From Bacillota bacterium (GTDB lineage: Bacteria > Bacillota > Clostridia > DSM-8532), in assembly GCA_023459915.1 (NCBI GenBank), contig JAEWSN010000006.1, positions 1 to 39,154 on the forward strand: a DNA stretch of 39,154 nucleotides, in the 5' to 3' direction. The position numbers and the translations under genes were made by a program. The stretch's first letter is position 1; every line of letters starts with the position of its first letter. Shown piece by piece: positions 24,426 through 30,631 of the stretch. Below the pieces are notes generated by a model, which worked only from the letters and a program-made list of their open reading frames with translations, was not told where the DNA came from and searched no databases.

Positions 24426-24557
24426 GGGTCTGGCAATTCAGGCAACAAAAAAGCACCGGGCAATTTTGCCGGATGCAAAATTGAGCCGCGCGGCGCACAG
24501 GATGTGCGTCTCGCGGCGACCGGTGCTTTTTTCTGCCTGAATTGGGTGTCCAGACCC
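24426..24557. repeat. 130-bp clover-leaf inverted repeat between divergent promoters
   Basis: Left arm: GGGTCTGG (24426-24433), CAATTCAGGC (24434-24443), AAAAAAGCACCGG (24447-24459). Right arm in reverse complement: CCGGTGCTTTTTT (24520-24532), GCCTGAATTG (24535-24544), CCAGACCC (24550-24557). About 31 bp pair, with a small internal loop and a 5-nt bulge. Inside are two more hairpins: CAATTTTGC/GCAAAATTG (24461-24469/24475-24483), and GCCGCG/CGCGGC (24485-24490/24512-24517) enclosing CGCAC/GTGCG. No target-site duplication and no ORF are seen. It lies outside the transcripts predicted from the two flanking promoters. Confidence 0.85.
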
Positions 24558-24653
24558 CGGATTTCCGAGGACAGCGACGGTCTGTCGGCACAAGGCTTCG
24601 CCGCGCAACCATTTGCCGATACAAAAATGTTGAAAGGAATTATTGTTAGCCTA

Positions 24654-24682
24654 TTGCAGTTGCTTTTCGGACGTGTTATAGT
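24654..24682 (+). promoter_or_regulatory. Promoter of the zinc-ribbon gene
   Basis: TTGCAG (24654-24659), 17-bp spacer, TATAGT (24677-24682). RNA would start near 24689, giving a leader of about 114 nt, long for a 59-residue protein. Confidence 0.6.
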
Positions 24683-24731
24683 GGGAACGGCCCGTGATAT
24701 ACGGTATGGATTGATTCGTTTTCTGACAGCC

Positions 24732-24793
24732 CCTCCTGATTCAATGGAGCGTTGTGCCAAGAAAGGATTCATTCCAAATATTGAATGAGGAGG
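24732..24793 (+). promoter_or_regulatory. Leader hairpin that can hide the Shine-Dalgarno sequence
   Basis: CCTCCTGATTCAA (24732-24744) pairs with TTGAATGAGGAGG (24781-24793) at 12 of 13 positions; the single mismatch is G24738 with G24787. This includes the whole AGGAGG site of the zinc-ribbon gene. A competing stem, TCATTC (24769-24774) with GAATGA (24783-24788), would free GGAGG. The two pairings are mutually exclusive. Confidence 0.6.
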
Positions 24794-24802
24794 TATATTA
24801 CA

Positions 24803-24982
24803 ATGGCTGACAAGACACTTACCTGCAAGGACTGTGGAGCGGAGTTCATCTTCACCGAAGGCGAACAGAACTTCTACAAGGAAAAGGGCTTCGAGAACGA
24901 GCCCCAGCGTTGCCCGGAATGCCGCAGAGCCCGCAAGGCCCAGCGCAATTCCAACAACTACGGTGGCGGTTCCCGCTGGTAA
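24803..24982 (+). CDS. Small zinc-ribbon protein
   Basis: 59 residues with two CxxC pairs: CKDCGAEF (residues 8-11 region) and RCPECRRARK (about 37-46), forming one treble-clef-like zinc ribbon. The sequence between them (FTEGEQNFYKEKGFENEPQ) is characteristic of the probable zinc-ribbon family found as stand-alone proteins in many Firmicutes and sometimes with cold-shock domains. The C-terminus is a short Asn/Gly/Arg tail, suggesting RNA binding; function is unproven. GAGGAGG is 9 nt before the ATG at 24803. It has its own promoter, a structured leader (24732-24793) and a terminator, so it is a single-gene unit. Confidence 0.88.
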   Translation: MADKTLTCKDCGAEFIFTEGEQNFYKEKGFENEPQRCPECRRARKAQRNSNNYGGGSRW

Positions 24983-24989
24983 CAAGGAC

Positions 24990-25018
24990 AAGGAGAGCAT
25001 CCGCTCTCCTTTTTCTTT
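24990..25018 (+). terminator. Zinc-ribbon gene terminator
   Basis: AGGAGAGC (24991-24998) / GCTCTCCT (25003-25010) with loop ATCC, followed by TTTTTCTTT. It begins 8 bp after the stop codon. Confidence 0.85.
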
Positions 25019-25104
25019 GCCCGCAAACCGTTTGCCGCGCCATTGCGCAGGAGGTTTCCCGACAAGGAACACCCCGTTCAAGACGCATTTCCCGATTGTT
25101 CTGC

Positions 25105-25138
25105 AGACCTCGGCCGCTTTCAGGCCGAGGTCTTTTTT
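25105..25138 (+). terminator. Second + strand terminator overlapping the 3' end of atpD
   Basis: AGACCTCGGCC (25105-25115) / GGCCGAGGTCT (25123-25133), 11-bp perfect stem with a 7-nt loop and a T run on the + strand. On the - strand the same DNA encodes the last codons and the TGA of the V-ATPase D subunit (the stop is in the loop), and no T run follows. Confidence 0.7.
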
Positions 25139-25743
25139 GTGCGCTTGATGACCTTCAGCCGGGCGAATTCCTCCCGATCCTTTTCCTCCAGCGCGTTCGC
25201 GATGTCCGTGGTAATTTGCTCATACTTGGGAATCATGATGTTGCGCAGCGCGTTGGCGCGCTTCTGGGTGCGGCGGATGTTGGTCGCCAGCCGGTAGATG
25301 GCGTTCTCGATTTCCGCGATTTCACAGCTGAGCCGTTTCACGCGGGCGAACCGGTCGCGCGCGATGTCCAGCGCCAGGCTGGTTCTGGCAAAAGAGTAGG
25401 TTGGCACGAGCGGGGTTTCCGCCAGGGTCACCACGGGGATGTCCACCCCCATGATGCTGTGATCCCGAATCACCACGTCCTCCTCCACGGGCACCCCGTA
25501 GCCAAGACGCTCCACCTCGGCGATGCCGATGGTGATGTTCGCGGTCTGCAGCGCCAAATACGCTTCGGAGAACGTCGTGGTGATTTCATCCTGTATGGCC
25601 TTGGCCCGATCCACCAGCATCATCATCTCCCGCACCAGGATGTTCCGCTTCTTGTCGAGCAGATCGTAGCCCTGGCGCGAAAGCGCGAGCGTCCCCTTGG
25701 CAGCGATGAGATTCCCCTTGGTGGGGAACAGGGTCATGTCCAT
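25120..25743 (-). CDS. atpD: V/A-type ATPase subunit D (central stalk)
   Basis: Rotor shaft subunit linking the A3B3 head to the membrane ring. 207 residues, with the family start MTLFPTKGNLIAAKGTLALSRQGYDLLDKKR preceded by M-D, and two long antiparallel helices typical of subunit D. The start at 25743 is supported by AGGTGG 5 nt upstream; a GTG at 25752 and an ATG at 25737 are alternatives. It overlaps the end of atpB by about 10 bp, so translation is coupled. It is the last gene of the operon, and its stop lies in the loop of a + strand terminator. Confidence 0.94.
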   Translation of the reverse strand: MDMTLFPTKGNLIAAKGTLALSRQGYDLLDKKRNILVREMMMLVDRAKAIQDEITTTFSEAYLALQTANITIGIAEVERLGYGVPVEEDVVIRDHSIMGVDIPVVTLAETPLVPTYSFARTSLALDIARDRFARVKRLSCEIAEIENAIYRLATNIRRTQKRANALRNIMIPKYEQITTDIANALEEKDREEFARLKVIKRTKKTSA

Positions 25744-27140
25744 TCCGCCCACCTGCCTTCACCGGGATCCGCCTCGTCGTAATACTGATCCAGTGTCTCC
25801 GGCGTGACGCGGTCGAGCTCCCCGCGCGGCAACAGCCCCAGCAGCTCCCAGCCCAAATCGAGGGTTTCCTCCATGGATCGGTTTTCATCCCATTCCTGGG
25901 TGATGAAGTTGGCCTCGAACACGCGTCCGAACTGCATGTAGCGTTTGTCGATCTCCGAGAGCTCATCCTCCCCGATGACCGAGGCCAGCGCGCGCACCTC
26001 CTGCACCTTGGCATAGGAGGAGAACAGCTGGTTGGCCACCTGCGGATGATCCGTGCGGGTGTAGCCCTCGCCGATGCCGTCCTTCATCAGACGCGACAGG
26101 GACGGCAGCACAATGACCGGCGGATAGATGCCCTTCTGGTGCAGCGCGCGGTCGAGCACAATCTGCCCCTCGGTGATGTACCCCGTGAGATCCGGAATGG
26201 GGTGCGTGATGTCGTCGTTGGGCATGGTGAGGATGGGAATCTGTGTGATGGATCCCTTTCGGTTTCGGATCATGCCGGCGCGCTCGTACATGGAGGCCAG
26301 ATCAGAATACAGATAGCCGGGGAAGCCCTTCCTGGAAGGAATTTCTCCCTTGGAGGAGGAGATTTCGCGCAGCGCCTCGGCATAGGCGGTCATATCCGTC
26401 AAGATGACCAGCACATGCATGCCGTGCTCGAACGCCAGATATTCCGCGGCCGTCAGGGCACAGCGGGGTGTGACGATGCGTTCCACCACCGGATCGTTCG
26501 CGAGGTTGAGGAACATGGTGACCCGGTCGAGCACACCGCTTTTCTGGAAGCTGGCCCGGAAGTATTCCGCGACATCGTATTTCACGCCCATGGCCGCAAA
26601 GACCACGGCAAAGTTCTCGCCGCCCTCGCCGGAAATTTTGGCCTGCTTCACAATCTGGACCGCCAGCTTGTCATGGGGCAGGCCCGACCCGGAAAACACC
26701 GGCAGCTTCTGGCCGCGGATGAGGGTCGTGAGCCCATCGATGGAGGAAATGCCGGTCTGGATGTAGTTTCTGGGGTACTCCCGCTCCACCGGGTTGATGG
26801 GCATGCCGTTGACGTCCTGGTATTTGTCAGGCCGGATGGGACCCAGTCCGTCGGTGGGGCGGCCGAGCCCGTCGAACACGCGGCCGAGCATCTCGCGGGA
26901 CATGGGCAGCTCCAGCGGCTTTCCCTGCAGCATGGTGCGCGTGTTTTCCAGCGAGATGCCGCGCGTGCCCTCGAACACCTGCACCACACAGGTCTTGCCC
27001 TCTATCTGGATGATGCGGCCCAGACGCTTCTCCTGGCCGATGGAGATGGTGACCATCTCCTCGAAGGACGCGTCGTCCACCCCGTCAAGCACAATCAGCG
27101 GGCCGGTAATCTCCTTGAGACCCAAATACTCCAGACTCAT
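25734..27140 (-). CDS. atpB: V/A-type ATPase subunit B (non-catalytic)
   Basis: Non-catalytic head subunit. The 468-residue product begins MSLEYLGLKEITGPLIVLDGV and keeps the RecA-like fold but with the degenerate loop SGSGLPHDKLA in place of a Walker A, as expected for subunit B. GEENFAVVFAAMGVK- and TMPNDDITHPIPDLTGYITEGQI-type segments (read here with local variation) are diagnostic. GGAAGG precedes the ATG at 27140, which overlaps the atpA stop by 4 bp (ATGA). Length matches the family (460-470). Confidence 0.96.
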   Translation of the reverse strand: MSLEYLGLKEITGPLIVLDGVDDASFEEMVTISIGQEKRLGRIIQIEGKTCVVQVFEGTRGISLENTRTMLQGKPLELPMSREMLGRVFDGLGRPTDGLGPIRPDKYQDVNGMPINPVEREYPRNYIQTGISSIDGLTTLIRGQKLPVFSGSGLPHDKLAVQIVKQAKISGEGGENFAVVFAAMGVKYDVAEYFRASFQKSGVLDRVTMFLNLANDPVVERIVTPRCALTAAEYLAFEHGMHVLVILTDMTAYAEALREISSSKGEIPSRKGFPGYLYSDLASMYERAGMIRNRKGSITQIPILTMPNDDITHPIPDLTGYITEGQIVLDRALHQKGIYPPVIVLPSLSRLMKDGIGEGYTRTDHPQVANQLFSSYAKVQEVRALASVIGEDELSEIDKRYMQFGRVFEANFITQEWDENRSMEETLDLGWELLGLLPRGELDRVTPETLDQYYDEADPGEGRWAEWT

Positions 27141-28927
27141 GCCAGCCCCTTCCTTTCCCGTCCCGCGTAATCCGTGCCGATGGCCGCGAGTGTGTTGGCA
27201 ATCCGCTCGTCCAACACGGCAAATGCATCCTTGTCCTCGTTGCCGATGTTGTACTTGATGCGGATGATGTCCTCAAAGACCCCGGACTTTCGGATGACGG
27301 ACACCGGCACCCCAAGCCCGATGAGCCGGGTTGCGCCGTCCACCATGGCCAGCAGGGATTTCATCATGCGGTACTGCTTCCAGATGGGCACATAGGTGTC
27401 GTCCTGGTGGTAGGCGTTCTGCTGCAGGAACCCCTGGCGGATGCACTTGGCCGCCTCGAGCGTCAGCTTCTGCTCGTCCGGCAGGATGTCGGCGCCGATG
27501 AGCTTGACGATCTCGAGCAGCTTGTTCTCCTCCTGCAAAATGCGCGACAGACGCGCCCGGGTCTCCAGAAAATCCGGCGCGGCGTTCTGCTTGTACCAGT
27601 CCTCCAGGTCGGCCGTGTACTCGCTGTAGCTGGTGTTCCAGTTGATGGCGGGATAATGGCGCGTGTAGGCCAGGGATTTGTCCAACGCCCAGAAACAGCG
27701 GATGAACCGCTTGGTGTTCTGGGTCACCGGTTCCGAAAAATCGCCGCCTTGCGGGGAGACCGCGCCGATGATGGATACGGATCCCTGCCGTCCGCCAAGC
27801 GTTTCCACCATGCCGCCGCGCTCATAGAACTCGGACAACCTGGACGGCAGGTATGCCGGGAAGCCTTCCTCGGCCGGCATTTCCTCCAGACGGCCGGATA
27901 TCTCGCGCAGCGCCTCCGCCCAGCGCGAGGTGGAATCCGCCATGATGGCCACATCATAGCCCATGTCGCGGTAGTATTCCGCCAGCGTGATGCCGGTGTA
28001 GATGGAGGCTTCACGGGCCGCCACCAGCATGTTGGAGGTGTTGGCGATGAGCACCGTGCGGTTCATCAGGGCCTGTCCGCTGCGCGGGTCGATGAGCTTG
28101 GGGAAATCCTCGAGCACTTCGGTGATTTCGTTGCCGCGCTCCCCGCAGCCAATGTAGACGATGATGTCCGCGTTGGACCATTTGGCCAGCTGGTGCTGGG
28201 TCAGCGTTTTGCCGGTGCCGAACCCGCCCGGAATGGCGGCGGTGCCCCCCTTGCTGATGGGGAACAGGGTGTCGATGACCCGCTGGCCGGTGACCAGCGG
28301 TTCTGTCAGCGGTTTTCGCCGGGCATACGGGCGCGGCTGCCGCACCGGCCATTCCTGCACCAGGGTGAGATTGTGGGTCTGCTTGCCGGAGACAACACTC
28401 GCGATGGTCTTGTCGATGGGGTATTTGCCATCGACCGCGGTGTCGCGCACGATACCGGACACCCCCGGTGGCACCATGATCCGGTGCAACACGGCGTCGG
28501 TCTCCTTCACCGTGGCAATCACGTCCCCCGGCTTGACCGTCTCGCCGGCACGCACCAGCACATCGACCTCCCACAAACGCTGGGTGTCGAGGTTTTCCAC
28601 CCGGGTGCCGCGTGCGATGAACGCGCCCTGCTCCCTGGACATGCGCTCGAGCGGGCGCTGAATGCCGTCGAACACATTGCCCAGAATGCCCGGGCCCAGC
28701 CGGATGGTCAATGGCCGGCCGGTGGACAGCACGGGTTCCCCGGGGCGCAGCCCCGTGGTGTTCTCGTACACCTGCACGATGGCTTCGGTGTCGAGCACGC
28801 GAATCACCTCTCCGATGAGCCGGGCATGGCCCACCAGCACCATTTCAAGCATCTGGAACGGGTGCGTGCCACGCACCGTGACCACGGGTCCGTTGATGCC
28901 ATGTATCTGTCCATGTGTCTTGTCCAT
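27137..28927 (-). CDS. atpA: V/A-type ATPase catalytic subunit A
   Basis: Catalytic head subunit hydrolysing or making ATP. 596 residues, family length. An N-terminal beta-barrel (GQIHGINGPVVTVRG), the bulge domain typical of subunit A (about 110-190), Walker A GGFGTGKT (near 233-240), CGERGNE (Glu switch), and ADSTSRWAEALREISGRLEEMPAEEGFP follow in order. The P-loop reads GGFGTGKT instead of the common GPFGSGKT or GPFGAGKT. The ATG at 28927 follows AGGTG by 5 nt; a GTG at 28942 is in frame but less likely. It is 89 bp after atpE and overlaps atpB by 4 bp. Confidence 0.96.
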   Translation of the reverse strand: MDKTHGQIHGINGPVVTVRGTHPFQMLEMVLVGHARLIGEVIRVLDTEAIVQVYENTTGLRPGEPVLSTGRPLTIRLGPGILGNVFDGIQRPLERMSREQGAFIARGTRVENLDTQRLWEVDVLVRAGETVKPGDVIATVKETDAVLHRIMVPPGVSGIVRDTAVDGKYPIDKTIASVVSGKQTHNLTLVQEWPVRQPRPYARRKPLTEPLVTGQRVIDTLFPISKGGTAAIPGGFGTGKTLTQHQLAKWSNADIIVYIGCGERGNEITEVLEDFPKLIDPRSGQALMNRTVLIANTSNMLVAAREASIYTGITLAEYYRDMGYDVAIMADSTSRWAEALREISGRLEEMPAEEGFPAYLPSRLSEFYERGGMVETLGGRQGSVSIIGAVSPQGGDFSEPVTQNTKRFIRCFWALDKSLAYTRHYPAINWNTSYSEYTADLEDWYKQNAAPDFLETRARLSRILQEENKLLEIVKLIGADILPDEQKLTLEAAKCIRQGFLQQNAYHQDDTYVPIWKQYRMMKSLLAMVDGATRLIGLGVPVSVIRKSGVFEDIIRIKYNIGNEDKDAFAVLDERIANTLAAIGTDYAGRERKGLA

Positions 28928-29016
28928 CGTCACACCTGCCACCTTTCCCGTCGTACGGGTTTGTGCCCATCACAACCATCGCGGGGCCACGGGGCCCGGC
29001 AATGGCCCGGGAGCTG

Positions 29017-29616
29017 TCATCCATCCAAGCGGAGTTCGTATCGTTCCAAAAAGGACGCGCGCTCTGTTTCCAGCCGCCTGGAAAAGGAATCGTCGTCCAT
29101 GCGCCCCGTCGTGCGGTTGACCAGCTGACAGCCGCCATGGAGCGGGCTGGCCGCCTCCATCACCTCGCAGTTCATGTCCAGCTCGGTTGCCAGCTCACGC
29201 GCCAGGGAGAGGTCCGTCTCATCAACCATCACCTCGAGCTGTCCCCCGCCCAGAACCTGCGCACCCGCCATCATCCGCTTGCGCAGGAAATCCCGGTACG
29301 CGGGTGTCTGCCGGAACGCGGCCAGCCTCGCCTCCACCCGGGAGAAAATGACATCCACGATTTCCTGCCGCCGGGTGAACAGCGCCTGCTTGCTCTCCAG
29401 AATGGTTCGCGAAATCTCCTCGTTCGACGCCCGATCCATGGAACGGAGCGCCTCCTGGATTTCGTCATGCGCCTCCTGCAACAGCCGCAGCTCGTTGGAA
29501 TCGATCATGTCATCCCTGGCTTTTTTGGCGTCCTGGAGAATGGCCTCCTTTTGTCGGGCCGCCTCCTTGAGCACCGTATCTGAAAAAACCAGCAGCTTTT
29601 CCTCGGTTCTGTCCAT
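29017..29616 (-). CDS. atpE: V/A-type ATPase subunit E (peripheral stalk)
   Basis: Peripheral stalk subunit that pairs with subunit H (G). 199 residues: a long charged helix (about 1-90, EKLLVFSDTVLKEAARQKEAI...) followed by a globular C-terminal domain with alternating hydrophobic strands (LEVMVDETDLSLAREL). Similarity is lower than for A and B, but the layout, size and place in the operon fit. GGAGGAG is 5 nt before the ATG at 29616; an ATG at 29643 without a site was not used. It is 89 bp downstream of atpF. Confidence 0.85.
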   Translation of the reverse strand: MDRTEEKLLVFSDTVLKEAARQKEAILQDAKKARDDMIDSNELRLLQEAHDEIQEALRSMDRASNEEISRTILESKQALFTRRQEIVDVIFSRVEARLAAFRQTPAYRDFLRKRMMAGAQVLGGGQLEVMVDETDLSLARELATELDMNCEVMEAASPLHGGCQLVNRTTGRMDDDSFSRRLETERASFLERYELRLDG

Positions 29617-29705
29617 TTCTACTCCTCCGGGACATGGCGTCATTCCGTCCGTCCGGCATCTGCCGGCGACCCCGCAATGGAACAGGTCCCCATTGGCCTT
29701 GCCGC

Positions 29706-30014
29706 CTACAGTTTGAGGCCGATGGCCTCCGACACATGCTTCATGATGTAGTCCGCCGGACGTCGGGTGCCGTGCCTGTCCGGGATCTCCACCAGCAGGG
29801 GCAGCGCGTTGTTGAGCTTGATGCTCGTGATGATGTCGGGAACCTGCGCCGCCAGCAGCTCCGTCACCAGCACAATCCCGATCTCCGGGTTGGAAACGGC
29901 CTGCTTGAGCGCGGCGATGATCTCCTCCCGCTCATGCACCACAACGCCTTCCACCCCGGCCAGGCGCATGCCCGTGCGGGTATCGACATTGTCACTGATC
30001 AAGAACATTTTCAT
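29706..30014 (-). CDS. atpF: V/A-type ATPase subunit F
   Basis: Central-stalk regulatory subunit bound to subunit D. 102 residues with a Rossmann-like fold: MKMFLISDNVDTRTGMRLAGV at the start, then IGIVLVTELLAAQVPDII and LPLLVEIPDRHG, which are the recognised F-subunit segments. GGGAG lies 7 nt before the ATG at 30014. It sits 45 bp downstream of atpK. Length matches the family (about 100-110). Confidence 0.93.
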   Translation of the reverse strand: MKMFLISDNVDTRTGMRLAGVEGVVVHEREEIIAALKQAVSNPEIGIVLVTELLAAQVPDIITSIKLNNALPLLVEIPDRHGTRRPADYIMKHVSEAIGLKL

Positions 30015-30059
30015 GATGGTCTCCCGCCTTCACGCCCAAGGGCGAACCCCCGCGCAGCC

Positions 30060-30479
30060 TTACCGGTTGAGGATGAGGATGGTGATGATCATGCCGTAGA
30101 TGGCGATGCCTTCGGCAAGACCGACAAAAATGATGGTGCGGCCCAGCAGGCGCGCGTCCTCACTGATGGCGCCGATGGCGGCCGAACCGGTGGAGGCGAC
30201 GGCAATGCCGGCGCCGATACAGGCCAGGCCCGTGGACAGCGCGGCGGCGATGAACTGGAGGCCTTCGGAAGAAGCCCCCGCCGTTTCCGCCGCGAACGCG
30301 TCGATGCCGCCGGCCACAAGCACGATGGTGGCCACCGCGACCATGCCGAACAGGGACATCACATTCATGCCCAGCAGCCGCCGCGCGTTCTTCCCGTTCA
30401 CCTTGCGATGGCTGACTGCCAGCCCCAGGCCTATCACGCTCATGACCAATCCCAATGCGATAACCAGTACGATTTCCAT
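30060..30479 (-). CDS. atpK: V/A-type ATPase proteolipid subunit K (c-ring)
   Basis: Forms the rotor ring that carries the coupling ion. 139 residues in four helices: about 1-22, 38-62, 73-98 and 114-137. The first hairpin is degenerate and has a basic loop (HRKVNGKNARR). The second carries the single conserved carboxylate E123 (FVGLAEGIAIYG). At the position that in Enterococcus NtpK is Gln110, this protein has Val94 (GAGIAVAS), and the Thr-Gln pair of the first hairpin is not seen. This argues for proton rather than sodium coupling (inference from hand alignment). GGAGGAAG precedes the ATG at 30479. Three hairpins lie in the mRNA upstream (30565-30628). Confidence 0.93.
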   Translation of the reverse strand: MEIVLVIALGLVMSVIGLGLAVSHRKVNGKNARRLLGMNVMSLFGMVAVATIVLVAGGIDAFAAETAGASSEGLQFIAAALSTGLACIGAGIAVASTGSAAIGAISEDARLLGRTIIFVGLAEGIAIYGMIITILILNR

Positions 30480-30564
30480 GCCCTCTTCCTCCGTCTGCTT
30501 TCTTTTTTGTCCGACCCGATGAATGGTTGCTTGTCTGTCTGCGATTTGCCTGCTTGGTCATCCC

Positions 30565-30628
30565 GGGTGTTGCCACCCCGTACCATATGCTGTTTCCGGG
30601 CCGGCATTCCGGCCCGCGCGAACGCGCG
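30565..30628 (-). other. Three intercistronic hairpins between atpI and atpK
   Basis: In mRNA order: CGCGC-GTTC-GCGCG (30615-30628), GGGCCGG-AATG-CCGGCCC (30598-30615) and GGGTG-GCAA-CACCC with a GNRA loop (30565-30578). No T tract follows any of them, so they are not standard terminators. The atpI-atpK gap (152 bp) is the longest inside the operon and contains nothing else I recognise. Confidence 0.7.
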
Positions 30629-30631
30629 CCG

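Noticed and set aside
24627..24788. Small + strand ORF of 53 codons ending just before the zinc-ribbon ribosome site
   Set aside because: No ribosome binding site; the zinc-ribbon promoter (24654-24682) lies inside it, so the mRNA would lack its start; its 3' part is explained by the leader pairing.
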